Of a stretch of DNA of 64,000 nt, positions 50,225-59,125 are shown one piece after another. Positions within the stretch are counted from its first letter, which is position 1, and every line of letters starts with the position of its first letter. A model generated the notes under the pieces. The model was given only the letters and a program-made list of their open reading frames with translations, was not told the DNA's origin and ran no database searches. Source of the stretch: a virus; the IMG/VR virus record IMGVR_UViG_3300027621_000003, positions 186,001-250,000 of that record. The stretch is one strand, 5' to 3'. The translations under genes were made by a program, and so were the position numbers.

Positions 50225-51040
50225 ATGAATTTAATCAACCCCGATTCTATAGAAGGAATTATTAATCATTTTGCAAATCATTTATTAGAACAAGTTGGTG
50301 ATAACTTAATTAACGAGAACACCTTCCAAGTATCATATTATTTTCCATCCATTATGGTTGTGTCAGGTTCAATTACATCTGATAATGAATTCTTTAATCT
50401 ACCAAAACAATTTGAAATCTTTAAGGAAAAATACAAATATGAATTTCCAAGTACGAAATTAAGATTCATTGATAATATCAGATACAACACATCATCATCA
50501 TACAATCAAAATTGGCACAGGTTCTACAATACCCCAAGACCGTTGTATAATGAATATCAACTCAGTACATACATTGAGAAAGATTATAGGTCAATGAAGT
50601 CAAGTGCTATTGTTAGTATTGGTGAAGACTATTCAAACGTATCCACATTCTTTTTTGATGATAATCGTTTAACATATCTTTCAAATTCCACACATCATAG
50701 TCAATACCCACACGGTTATTCAAAAGAATTAAGAAAGAAATTATACTCAATGGAGTTTATTGCCTACAACATGTTCAGGGTATCTAAATCAAAAGTGATG
50801 GACATCCATACTTGGGGTGAAACACCTGAAACATTTACAATGAATGATAATATGTTCAAAATAAGAACAAACTCAAGATGGAGCAATGAAAAATTGTCAT
50901 CAGTTGCACTTGATGTTTTATGTGATTATAACATCAATGAAGCAATTGAAGACTACGATATTAATGATGATTTGTTTCTACCAATAGCCGACAAGCCATG
51001 GAATGAACATTATAAGATGGATGAATTAATTCTATTTTAA
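50225..51040 (+). CDS. hypothetical protein (271 aa)
   Basis: MNLINPDSIEGIINHFANHLLEQVGDN... follows 49154-50179 by 45 nt, probably in the same transcript. Mostly beta with His-rich segment (HHSQYPHGY) and aromatic residues. Function unknown. Confidence 0.62.
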   Translation: MNLINPDSIEGIINHFANHLLEQVGDNLINENTFQVSYYFPSIMVVSGSITSDNEFFNLPKQFEIFKEKYKYEFPSTKLRFIDNIRYNTSSSYNQNWHRFYNTPRPLYNEYQLSTYIEKDYRSMKSSAIVSIGEDYSNVSTFFFDDNRLTYLSNSTHHSQYPHGYSKELRKKLYSMEFIAYNMFRVSKSKVMDIHTWGETPETFTMNDNMFKIRTNSRWSNEKLSSVALDVLCDYNINEAIEDYDINDDLFLPIADKPWNEHYKMDELILF

Positions 51041-51044
51041 TAAG

Positions 51045-51080
51045 TTTCGTAACAAATACTATATACTATTTGTTACGAAA
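51045..51080. repeat. perfect 13-bp inverted repeat
   Basis: Arms TTTCGTAACAAAT and ATTTGTTACGAAA around a 10-nt loop, between the convergent ends of 50225-51040 and the glutaredoxin gene. No U run, so a terminator is not certain; an operator or recombination site is possible. Confidence 0.7.
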
Positions 51081-51101
51081 TCCCTTCAACTGAATGACCA
51101 G

Positions 51102-51374
51102 TTAAGCAATTTGTTCCTGAATAAGAGTAATCGCTTCTTCCAACTCTTGAAAGTCCCTGTCAGGTGCATAAAACTTAGCATCTGTTGTACCTTCCTCAAT
51201 AATCATTATTGCCGGTACATATTCATTATCAGTTACTTTAACAAACAAACTATATTCTTCTTCGTTTTCATTAATATCCGCTTCAATATATTCAATACCC
51301 TCTTTGGTTAACATATCTTTGAAGTCAGTACAATGTGGACATCCATCCATCGTGAAAACTAAAACGTGTTTCAT
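51102..51374 (-). CDS. glutaredoxin-like protein
   Basis: 90 aa. The active site is C-P-H-C (residues 12-15) in a thioredoxin fold (VLVFTMDGCPHCTDFKDML), with VPAIMI as the cis-Pro region. Overlaps the stop of the thioredoxin gene by one base. It may reduce phage ribonucleotide reductase or other thiols. Confidence 0.82.
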   Translation of the reverse strand: MKHVLVFTMDGCPHCTDFKDMLTKEGIEYIEADINENEEEYSLFVKVTDNEYVPAIMIIEEGTTDAKFYAPDRDFQELEEAITLIQEQIA

Positions 51375-51670
51375 TAATTTAAGAAACTATCAAATTCAGA
51401 TTCTTGTAGGATACCTGTATGAGATTTAACTACTGAAGAACCTTCATAAAGTTTAAGTGTTGGTACACTACGGACGTTTTGTTCTAATGTAAATTTAATG
51501 TCAGAATCTACATCAAATTTGTAAATTGGAACACCCAATTTGTCACCACTTGTTTCCAAGATACGACCTAACATTTTGCATGGTCCACACCATTTGGCAA
51601 AATAATCAATTATGAATCTCTCACCAGATTCCATCTTCTCTCTTAGTTGTTCAACTGTTAGTTCTTGCAT
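51374..51670 (-). CDS. thioredoxin
   Basis: 98 aa with WCGPC (residues 27-31), a FIIDYFAKW strand, the VRSVPTLKLY cis-Pro segment and a KSHTG turn: a complete small thioredoxin. Starts within 51651-51971. Forms a redox pair with the downstream glutaredoxin. Confidence 0.9.
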   Translation of the reverse strand: MQELTVEQLREKMESGERFIIDYFAKWCGPCKMLGRILETSGDKLGVPIYKFDVDSDIKFTLEQNVRSVPTLKLYEGSSVVKSHTGILQESEFDSFLN

Positions 51671-51971
51671 TTTGTTTTTTCTTTAGTCTTGTTATAAAAA
51701 ATACAACCTCGTCATATTGTTCAGGTTTAAAGTGTATCTTTAAACTATAAAATGATGGGTTAATTTGTTTTATATAAATATAGAAAGATGCACTTGTTTC
51801 GTAAATACCTTTGACAATATTTCCAGTGGATGTAACGTCAAAGTATATTGGTTTCATTTTGAAAATTTCATCCACAACGGTAAGTTCCCCCACCTCAATT
51901 TCGGATAGGGGAACTCCATTTTCTTTTTCAAGATGTAGGATTACTCTTTCTATTTTATTGGGGTAATCCAT
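51651..51971 (-). CDS. hypothetical protein (106 aa)
   Basis: MDYPNKIERVILHLEKENGVPLSEIEVGELTVVDEIFKM... beta-rich with a central SASFYIYIKQINPSFYSLKI segment; a basic end (RLKKKQNARTNS). TAATG overlap with the upstream small gene. Unknown. Confidence 0.65.
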   Translation of the reverse strand: MDYPNKIERVILHLEKENGVPLSEIEVGELTVVDEIFKMKPIYFDVTSTGNIVKGIYETSASFYIYIKQINPSFYSLKIHFKPEQYDEVVFFITRLKKKQNARTNS

Positions 51972-52123
51972 TAACCTTGACCGCGATACGCTTTTTTATA
52001 ATTTTTGGATTGTTTGTGTTTGGATGTCTTTGTTTTTGCTTGGACACCAGGACGAGACACTTTTGCCTTTTCTTTGTACTTCAATGAGTAACTTGAGGTT
52101 GATTTTACGGGTTTCTTAGCCAT
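51971..52123 (-). CDS. small very basic protein (50 aa)
   Basis: MAKKPVKSTSSYSLKYKEKAK... with about a dozen Lys residues and no acidic cluster: a likely nucleic-acid-binding protein. TATCTTTG box at 52157-52164, 33 nt upstream. TAATG overlap with the next gene suggests a single unit with thioredoxin. Confidence 0.62.
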   Translation of the reverse strand: MAKKPVKSTSSYSLKYKEKAKVSRPGVQAKTKTSKHKQSKNYKKAYRGQG

Positions 52124-52174
52124 TTCTTATATGTTTTATATTGTTAGATTGTTATACAAAGATACTGATAATTT

Positions 52175-53854
52175 TTAGAAATCCAAATCAAACATCAGAA
52201 TATTTTGTAAATATTCTTCATTGGTTATTTCTGAATTGTCATTTGTGTCTGTAATACCATCCTGTAGTATTCTATATTCACTCATAGAATTTTTAACCAC
52301 ATTATATTTGATGGTTTCTGTTTGTGTTGTTTTTGTCATTTTGAAATCTTCAAACTTAAAATGTTTGACAGCCAACATAACTTGATTATCAAGTTCTTCA
52401 AGTGCGAAGTTCCATTTGGAATCCAAATTTTTATTAAACCTTCCAAGACTTTGTTTTCTTTCAAATTTTGAATTAGAGTAATTCCATCGGTATTCAATAG
52501 TTGCTCTTTCTTTTGATTCAGAACTACCTTCCCTTAACGATATAATAAAACAGTGTATGTTTTTATGATAAGTTTTAACACAATTTGATTGATATTCTGA
52601 TTCGTCAAAATATTCGTATTGTTTTGTAAACAAAATTGGATAATATACACCACCTTGAGGTGTGGCTATTTCTTTACCTATACCATCGAAGAATCGTTGT
52701 GAGTATATTCTATTCCATTCACCATCTTTATGAAGAGATATTTTATTTGAAAATTCTATGTGTTCAACTGTAAACTCATTATTAGTTTTACTTTTCCATA
52801 CAACATCTTCATTATATCGTAATTTCAATGTAAGATAAAATTTAATGTGGTCCATAAAGGTATAGACACTACCACCATTCATAATAGAATTAACAAGACA
52901 TGTATAAAGATTAATTCTTTCTTTATTAGTAATGTGTTTGTTTAAAAGTCTGGTATAATTTCTTACATCAAAATAATCTTTGTACTGAAACAATTCTAAA
53001 ATTTCATTATCAGGTCGTGATTTAAGATATTTTGGTGGAACAATATTTTGAACAAAATTAATAACATTTGAATTAATAGTATTCACCAAATGTAAAACAC
53101 GATGGAATTTTTTACCACTTAAATCATATTTTTTTTCCGCAGCCTCAATCAAGTTAAAATGTGATTTTCTTAACTGTTTCATTGTCATACTTTCCCCATT
53201 GTTAAAAAATGCCAAATAATTGTTGGGTACTACAACATTGTGTAATGTAAGATAGTTTGTTATAAGTAAGTTGTTGGGACTAAATTTTCCATCTTTAGTT
53301 ATGTCAATGTCATGACCAAAAACTTTATTAAAAAAAGTACTGGAATAATTTATAAATAACCTTTCACCATCATCAGGGAAATGTGTCTTACATAGGGCAG
53401 ATAATCTACTAAAAAAATCAGTAATCATACCATTCCAAGCGTTAGACCTGACATATGATTGATTACCCTTGTTGTATTTTGTACCAACATATACAATTTT
53501 AGTTTTTTTATTAAAAGTTAAGAACTCAACTCTTTTATTGGTAACAAAATAATGTTTCCCTTCATTTCTATACTTCACATAGTAATACGCCTTTAAACTT
53601 ACTTTATCTTCACTATCTTCTAATACTAATGTAACTCTATTAAGATGAATATGCCATAACTTATTTCCATAGTTCTCTAAATAAGTTTCTTTTTCAATTG
53701 TATTTACACGACCATCAGGTCTAAAAAAATAACGTTTTTTCTTACCATCACGATTCATACTCTGAGCCAATTCAAAATCTCTTTGTATATCACAATGGTC
53801 ATGGAATTTTCTACCATGAAATTCTTCAAACACATTTTTTAATAGTGGTTCCAT
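52175..53854 (-). CDS. PcfJ-like protein (559 aa)
   Basis: ATG 53854 is 5 nt after TATCTTTG (53860-53867). The C-terminal part has SNCVKTYHKNIHCFIISLR, then RATIEYRW and RKQSLGRFNKNLD, the pattern of PcfJ-like proteins (N-C-V-x-x-Y, R-x-T-I-E, R-x-x-N). PcfJ family members occur on phages and plasmids; function is unsettled. N-terminal 300 residues are unrecognised. Confidence 0.68.
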   Translation of the reverse strand: MEPLLKNVFEEFHGRKFHDHCDIQRDFELAQSMNRDGKKKRYFFRPDGRVNTIEKETYLENYGNKLWHIHLNRVTLVLEDSEDKVSLKAYYYVKYRNEGKHYFVTNKRVEFLTFNKKTKIVYVGTKYNKGNQSYVRSNAWNGMITDFFSRLSALCKTHFPDDGERLFINYSSTFFNKVFGHDIDITKDGKFSPNNLLITNYLTLHNVVVPNNYLAFFNNGESMTMKQLRKSHFNLIEAAEKKYDLSGKKFHRVLHLVNTINSNVINFVQNIVPPKYLKSRPDNEILELFQYKDYFDVRNYTRLLNKHITNKERINLYTCLVNSIMNGGSVYTFMDHIKFYLTLKLRYNEDVVWKSKTNNEFTVEHIEFSNKISLHKDGEWNRIYSQRFFDGIGKEIATPQGGVYYPILFTKQYEYFDESEYQSNCVKTYHKNIHCFIISLREGSSESKERATIEYRWNYSNSKFERKQSLGRFNKNLDSKWNFALEELDNQVMLAVKHFKFEDFKMTKTTQTETIKYNVVKNSMSEYRILQDGITDTNDNSEITNEEYLQNILMFDLDF

Positions 53855-53876
53855 ATTCACAAAGATAATAAAAAAA

Positions 53877-54167
53877 TTAGTTTAAACCAACCAAACCAAA
53901 GCCAGTTTCCATAAATGGTGACTTTTTTACTTTAACATCAATTTTGTGTGTTTCATTGAATAATTCAAAAATTAAATCCACCATTTCTTTTCGGGTCAAT
54001 TCAACTTCATCACCCTTGTCAGCATGTTCATAAACCTTGACTTTAATCTTGTCATAGAATTTGTCTTTGCTCATTTCACCAATCAATATTTTTAATTGGT
54101 CAGGATTGACATCAAAGAAATGAAAAATTTGTTTTAAATAGATTTCAACATCTACATTCATAAACAT
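53877..54167 (-). CDS. small hypothetical protein (96 aa)
   Basis: MFMNVDVEIYLKQIFHFFDVNPDQLKILIGE... starts in the TAATG at the end of 54167-55525. A helical protein. C-terminal end KKSPFMETGFGLVGLN. Unknown. Confidence 0.6.
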   Translation of the reverse strand: MFMNVDVEIYLKQIFHFFDVNPDQLKILIGEMSKDKFYDKIKVKVYEHADKGDEVELTRKEMVDLIFELFNETHKIDVKVKKSPFMETGFGLVGLN

Positions 54168-55525
54168 TAATTTTGAACGAACCAAACATCACCACCATTT
54201 TCAACAAAACGTTGTTGAAGTCTTTCAGGTATTTTCAAATCGGAGTTACTTCCTTTAACAGACAACGCAATCAAATTTGGAAGGTCAGCAATCCATTCAG
54301 GAAGTTCTTTCAAATTAGGGTTGTTTGGAAGTGATAAGAACTCAAGGTTCTTAAGGTCTTTCAATTCATCAGGAACTTTACTCAAACCGTTTTCAACGTA
54401 GAACGTTTGAAGGTTTTTCAAGTTAGCCAACTCTTTAGGGAATAATAAATCCAAAGACTCTCTTGAAGTGTTTGTGAAATCTATTCTTTCAGTTTGTGGG
54501 TCAATGTTCTTGAATAATTCATCCCAACCATACAAGGCAACATACTTAGATGAAGCATCTCTTGGGTAATCAATAACCAATTCTTTACCTGACTTGGCGT
54601 CTTTAGATAAACCTTTTACAAATTCAGGTTTGAAGTAATTTTTCAACTCTTTCATTGGTCCGTTCAATAATTGAACCAAATCTTGTTGACGGTCATGAAC
54701 ATCCATAAACTGATTAGATGGGAAGTGGAACTGATATCTTTCAGCAGGAAGACCAGATACATCACCACGTTTTCCTTCAGTAGTATTAGGAATAATAACA
54801 TATAAAGGACCATCTTTAATGTAACGGTCAAACCAACTTAAACCAGGTGCTGATGTACACCATCTTGTTTCACCTTTACTTGGTTCCAACTGGTTACCAC
54901 CATAGAAACAAGCCGCGTCTTTACCCAACTGACCTTTGTCTTCAACTTTAGCAATTGTCCATTCAGGTCCACGGAATACAATCTCTCCACCTGGATGCTC
55001 ATAAGTTTGAGAAGCAATTTTCTTTTCCTCCTTTGATGCTTTGGTTTTTTCCATTGAGAAATCTTTAACCAAATCGTAAAGTTTTTCAGGTGTTAATTTA
55101 TTAATATCTCTTAATTCTGAAGGTATTTTACCCTTATGTCTGTCGAACTTTTGTAAGTCACCAGTAATTTTATAAAGGTCTTCCATGAATTGAGATTTCA
55201 TCATTTTTGCAGCATTTGCAGCCACTTTATCTGATAAATCAAGGAATTGACCTTCCTCATCTTTTGGACGTTGGTTAAGGTAAGTTTTGATTATCCATTG
55301 AGCGTATGGTCCAACTTTTTTAACAACAGAAAAGTCACCACTAAAACTGTCTACATCAACACCTTCAGTAACTTTTGTCTGTGGGTCAGCTATAACCAAC
55401 GCAAATAACTCCTGAGGAGTTAACAAAGGTTTCTTACCCTTTTCGGCTTTAGTAAGCTTGTCCGCCAAGACATCCATTCTTGACTGTTCAACAATAACCC
55501 TTCTTAATAAATCTTGAAATCTCAT
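54167..55525 (-). CDS. CTS-type protein with WCT module and leucine-rich repeats (452 aa)
   Basis: ATG 55525 gives MRFQDLLRRVIVE|Q. An ATG at 55543 directly abuts the TATTTAT box (55544-55550), so the later start fits better. Residues 206-224 (CFYGGNQLEPSKGETRWCTS) and the following FDRYIKDGPLYVIIP are the shared WCT module. Residues 350-430 (NLKNLQTFYVENGLSKVPDELKDLKNLEFLSLPNNPNLKELPEWIADL) are leucine-rich repeats. A packaged effector recognising host proteins is a possible role. Confidence 0.75.
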   Translation of the reverse strand: MRFQDLLRRVIVEQSRMDVLADKLTKAEKGKKPLLTPQELFALVIADPQTKVTEGVDVDSFSGDFSVVKKVGPYAQWIIKTYLNQRPKDEEGQFLDLSDKVAANAAKMMKSQFMEDLYKITGDLQKFDRHKGKIPSELRDINKLTPEKLYDLVKDFSMEKTKASKEEKKIASQTYEHPGGEIVFRGPEWTIAKVEDKGQLGKDAACFYGGNQLEPSKGETRWCTSAPGLSWFDRYIKDGPLYVIIPNTTEGKRGDVSGLPAERYQFHFPSNQFMDVHDRQQDLVQLLNGPMKELKNYFKPEFVKGLSKDAKSGKELVIDYPRDASSKYVALYGWDELFKNIDPQTERIDFTNTSRESLDLLFPKELANLKNLQTFYVENGLSKVPDELKDLKNLEFLSLPNNPNLKELPEWIADLPNLIALSVKGSNSDLKIPERLQQRFVENGGDVWFVQN

Positions 55526-55569
55526 TTCGGTATCTTTTGTCATATAAATATCTATAAATTGTGGTTTTT

Positions 55570-56409
55570 TTAATAATTCATTATTAAAAGTTCTTGACCC
55601 ATGTTCTGTGTCTTACCTTTGGTCGCTGAAGCCGCCTTAGCGAACTCCTTCATTTCCCATTTGTAAGTTTCTTTTGGATACCACAAAGATAGTAAATCAA
55701 AGTCATAATATGACAAAGAAAATTTTCCACTTATTGATGTTAACTTGTCAGCAAGTCTTTTGTGGTCGTCCACATCAAAGTCGTGATTAGAATAATAGTT
55801 CTCTGTTTTCCAATATGGAGGGTCAACATAGAAGTATGTTGTAGGACTATCAAACTCATCAATTACATTACCAAAGTCCCCCAACCTGAAATGTGATATT
55901 CTATTGAAATGTTCAACCCAATCAGGTTTTGATAACTTATCCCTGAACGTCAAGAACTTTGATTTGTACTTACCCTTAAGGTCAATGAACCCTGATGTTT
56001 CAGGTCGTGAACCACTGAAGATTGATGTAAGAATGTAAGCATACTTGGCTGCCACATCATAGTCAGGATAGTTAATCGTAAACCCCGTAGCAAACAACTC
56101 TTTCTGAAACAAATTAAATTGTTCTTTATAGATACTCGGAGTGTCCTCAACACCCCTTTCCTGACATGGAATACTATTCACTGCGTTTAATAGAACTGAA
56201 GGGTTCTGAAGACACAAGAATAGGTTGTAATTCAATGGATTGAAGTCATTGTATACCACTCGTTTAAGATTTGGGTATTTACTCAAATCCATATTGAAGA
56301 AACACCAAAACATTCCACCGAATGTTTCAACATATGTTTCCATATCGGTTGGATAGTAATCCTTAATCCACTTACCGATTTTTGATTTTCCGCCTATGTA
56401 ACTTAACAT
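55570..56409 (-). CDS. dam: DNA adenine methyltransferase (Dam, alpha class)
   Basis: 279 aa. AdoMet motif YIGGKSKIGKWI at residues 4-15, catalytic DPPYW near 195, and VETFGGMFWCF: the D12/Dam family. TATATTTG box (56414-56421) lies 4 nt before ATG 56409. It methylates adenine, often in GATC, a defence against restriction or a replication signal. Confidence 0.9.
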   Translation of the reverse strand: MLSYIGGKSKIGKWIKDYYPTDMETYVETFGGMFWCFFNMDLSKYPNLKRVVYNDFNPLNYNLFLCLQNPSVLLNAVNSIPCQERGVEDTPSIYKEQFNLFQKELFATGFTINYPDYDVAAKYAYILTSIFSGSRPETSGFIDLKGKYKSKFLTFRDKLSKPDWVEHFNRISHFRLGDFGNVIDEFDSPTTYFYVDPPYWKTENYYSNHDFDVDDHKRLADKLTSISGKFSLSYYDFDLLSLWYPKETYKWEMKEFAKAASATKGKTQNMGQELLIMNY

Positions 56410-56482
56410 ACAACAAATATAAGAAAGTTTTACCTAAAAAGCAAATGTTTACAAGAAATATTTATTGTAATATATTAGAACT

Positions 56483-56614
56483 ATGGGATGTCAAACTTGT
56501 AAAGAAAAAGGTGAAAGTAAAATTAACTGGATGGTAGTACTTGCCGTTGAGGTATTAATTGTGTCAGTTTATGGACACGTTAAATTATTTGAGGTTCTTT
56601 CTACCCTCTTTTAA
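56483..56614 (+). CDS. small membrane protein with MGC..C start (43 aa)
   Basis: [33 protein letters not shown]... Cys residues 3 and 6, then one transmembrane segment (residues 17-31). TATTTAT box at 56459-56465. The stop overlaps the convergent DnaJ end by 14 nt. Similar start to 48950-49099. Confidence 0.58.
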   Translation: MGCQTCKEKGESKINWMVVLAVEVLIVSVYGHVKLFEVLSTLF

Positions 56615-57545
56615 ATTTAACAATATTTTTCACATACATATCCCCAACTCTTTCTCTTCTAAAACCTTTTCCTCTAACCCTCATTGGTGTTGATGTATCA
56701 AACACTTCAGGGTATTTGATTGATATTTTTCCGTCAGGGTGTGGTATTTCAATACTTTCTTTTTGTAACCCTTCAAAATCAACAATATTAATATAAATCA
56801 AATCATCACCAAGTTTCTCCCAATCGGGATGTTTAACCATATTGACTTTTATTAATAAGTTTCCGTAATTTCCATTATGGAAATCACCAGCGTTTTCCAT
56901 TCTATAATATTCACCATCATCTATTCCGTGATTTAGATTAATTTTAAGATTTTTAAATTCACCTACTGTTGACCTTCCTCCACACTGAAAACAAGCTTTA
57001 ATTAACATGGTACCTTTACCTTGACATATGGGACAAACATTCCTAATGACTTGTGTAAATAAACCATTTCCAACCTGTTGTACAATCTGACCAGTACCAC
57101 GACAATTGGTACACGTGGTGCGGTCACCACCAGTTCCATTACAAGGTTGACACCCAATCTCTCGTCTGTAGTTTATTTCTTTCTCAGAACCCAAATAAGA
57201 CTCAATTGGTGTAACATCAATTGATATGATTTTTTCAGGTGCTTTAGGTTTTCTTTGTTGTCCCTCAAAAGGATTTCCATTGAAACCCATTTGACTTAAG
57301 AAGTCTTCAAATCCCATTCCACCAGGTCCACCAGTACCAAACATGCTTGACATAGGGTTATCATACTTTTGTTTTTTGTCAGGACTACTTAAGGTATCGT
57401 AAGCCTCAGCAATCTCTTTAAACTTTTCCTCACCATCAGGGTTTACATCTGGATGAAATTGTTTACTTAATTTCCTATATGCTTTTTTGATTTCGTCAGG
57501 GGATGCATTTTTATCAACACCTAATATACCGTAATAATCTTTCAT
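56601..57545 (-). CDS. dnaJ: DnaJ-type cochaperone (314 aa)
   Basis: J-domain [23 protein letters not shown] with HPD (residues 32-34), Gly/Met-rich linker ([15 protein letters not shown]), and zinc-binding repeats [31 protein letters not shown]-terminal client-binding domain follows. Complete but short (bacterial DnaJ 370-380). It stimulates host DnaK. ATG lies in a CATG shared with the divergent gene at 57544. Confidence 0.92.
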   Translation of the reverse strand: MKDYYGILGVDKNASPDEIKKAYRKLSKQFHPDVNPDGEEKFKEIAEAYDTLSSPDKKQKYDNPMSSMFGTGGPGGMGFEDFLSQMGFNGNPFEGQQRKPKAPEKIISIDVTPIESYLGSEKEINYRREIGCQPCNGTGGDRTTCTNCRGTGQIVQQVGNGLFTQVIRNVCPICQGKGTMLIKACFQCGGRSTVGEFKNLKINLNHGIDDGEYYRMENAGDFHNGNYGNLLIKVNMVKHPDWEKLGDDLIYINIVDFEGLQKESIEIPHPDGKISIKYPEVFDTSTPMRVRGKGFRRERVGDMYVKNIVKFKRG

Positions 57546-58203
57546 GAACTACCTTGTTGTTTTGTTTAAAAATAAGTCAAAGAAAAGGATAATCAATAAA
57601 TTTATGACTTCCAAAAAAGCGTCTGACTTTTATAAAAATTTATTGGATGAAAACGAAGATATAATCTTTGATACCAAAACACAAAATGGTAGTCCAGTTA
57701 AGTACGAATTGGCTCTCCTTGAAAAGAAAGGTAATCAACTATTTCCTATATACACCAAAGATGAATACGGTAGAAATGTTAAATTGGAATTTGATAATGA
57801 TGAATATAACATCATTAAAATATCAGAATACAGGGAACCTGAACTCATTCACGATTACCAAACAAAAAACAAAATTAATGTTAATACGTTCTTAAGTAAG
57901 TATTTGTCTAAACAAGGTGTTAAGATGGTATCTAAATTGAATAACAAGATTATTGTTCAGAATGAAGAGGACATTAATTTGTTTGTTCTTAAATCTGATA
58001 ATGACGCATTAAGATTCATTGAAAGTTTAACTGAAAGATTTGTTAAATTAAAAAGGGGTGACTGTATGTTTGTAAATGACTCATCAGGACCTCAAAAGAA
58101 ATATTTGTATAATTTACTTGAAGAAAAAGGTTTCAATAAAGATTTCCTTTATAGAAAGGAAACCACTTATTCTGTGGGTTCTTCCAATTTATTTAAAATG
58201 TAA
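57544..58203 (+). CDS. conserved-looking phage protein (219 aa)
   Basis: [20 protein letters not shown]... YELALLEKK. Starts at 57544, overlapping the dnaJ start on the other strand by two bases (CATG); an internal ATG at 57604 is also possible. Alpha/beta, basic and acidic segments alternate, ending SNLFKM. I know this N-terminus from uncultured phages of Bacteroidota only as hypothetical. The end overlaps 58167-58403. Confidence 0.62.
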   Translation: MNYLVVLFKNKSKKRIINKFMTSKKASDFYKNLLDENEDIIFDTKTQNGSPVKYELALLEKKGNQLFPIYTKDEYGRNVKLEFDNDEYNIIKISEYREPELIHDYQTKNKINVNTFLSKYLSKQGVKMVSKLNNKIIVQNEEDINLFVLKSDNDALRFIESLTERFVKLKRGDCMFVNDSSGPQKKYLYNLLEEKGFNKDFLYRKETTYSVGSSNLFKM

Positions 58204-58403
58204 ATAAATTCTACATTAGAAATATCAATCTTAAATTTTTCGTTTTTTCTATCAATTTCTCTAAACATACTCAAAGTTGATAGATACTCTTCCTTATCTA
58301 ATTCAAATATAATTGTAGCCTTACCACGGTATATATCAGTAACTCTATCGGCAATTTCCGCTAAATCACTTAAAACCCCAAACTCTTTTTTATTCTCGTC
58401 CAT
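58167..58403 (-). CDS. small hypothetical protein (78 aa)
   Basis: MDENKKEFGVLSDLAEIADRVTDIYRGKATIIFELD... alpha/beta, ends NKLEEPTE. Convergent overlap of 37 nt with 57544-58203, and 34 nt overlap with 58370-58552. Unit of five small genes 59294-58167. Confidence 0.6.
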   Translation of the reverse strand: MDENKKEFGVLSDLAEIADRVTDIYRGKATIIFELDKEEYLSTLSMFREIDRKNEKFKIDISNVEFIYILNKLEEPTE

Positions 58404-58552
58404 AATGTATATTTTTTAATTACGATAATATCTTCTTTCTTCAAACCTTTTATAGAATTAATCATTTGTTGTTTGTAGTTGTCAACAAATACTTTGTCTT
58501 TGGCTTGTTCTTTTTTTAACCAATCATCTTCAATTTTCAACTTCTTGCTCAT
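58370..58552 (-). CDS. small basic protein (60 aa)
   Basis: MSKKLKIEDDWLKKEQAKDK..., amphipathic helix, very Lys-rich, ends KKSLGF. Overlaps both neighbours. Unrecognised. Confidence 0.55.
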   Translation of the reverse strand: MSKKLKIEDDWLKKEQAKDKVFVDNYKQQMINSIKGLKKEDIIVIKKYTLWTRIKKSLGF

Positions 58553-58949
58553 CTTTCAACAAATGGTCTAATTCATCCATATCATCATGTTCAAGATTAA
58601 TTTTCAATCCTTTGAGTTCATCTAAACTTGATGTTTTAAATATTTCTTTTAACTCCATAACTTTGGATTTAAGTAGTCTTTCTTTCTCTTCTCTTTCAAG
58701 GTTGTGGTTAATAAGTTCGGCAATTACTTCAACCATATGATTAAAGTCATCATTTAATTGACTAACAAAGATTAAAAAATAACCTTCACCAGTATATTTT
58801 TCATTTTGTTCAACCTGTGCTTTTTGTAAAATTTCATTTGGAAACTCCCAAGTCTTCGGGAAAATCAACTCAACACTAACATAAGTTTTTAGTTTTCTTA
58901 TGCCGTGAAAATATGGGAATAAATATTGTAATACTTCTTGGAATGTCAT
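58530..58949 (-). CDS. hypothetical protein (139 aa)
   Basis: MTFQEVLQYLFPYFHGIRKLKTYVSVELIFPKTWEFPNEILQKAQVEQN...; a mixed fold then a long acidic helix ending EDDHLL..VEN. Starts within the end of 58946-59125. Phage conserved-looking, function unknown. Confidence 0.6.
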   Translation of the reverse strand: MTFQEVLQYLFPYFHGIRKLKTYVSVELIFPKTWEFPNEILQKAQVEQNEKYTGEGYFLIFVSQLNDDFNHMVEVIAELINHNLEREEKERLLKSKVMELKEIFKTSSLDELKGLKINLEHDDMDELDHLLKDEQEVEN

Positions 58950-59125
58950 GATAAAATGTATGTGATTAAATATGATAATGCGATGGCGTTAATTAAGCGG
59001 TCCTTATCAGTCATTACAAATTTAGTAGGGACTGACAAGGCTAACGCGAAATTGGTTAATGTTCTCATAAGTATTAAAGATGAGAATACAGATAGAAATA
59101 ATAATATAGGTACTATATTAATCAT
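58946..59125 (-). CDS. small membrane protein (59 aa)
   Basis: MINIVPILLFLSVFSSLILMRTL... from ATG 59125, which overlaps the stop of the histone-like gene. Two hydrophobic segments (residues 3-20 and 45-58). A GTG start inside the previous gene is less likely. Confidence 0.55.
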   Translation of the reverse strand: MINIVPILLFLSVFSSLILMRTLTNFALALSVPTKFVMTDKDRLINAIALSYLITYILS

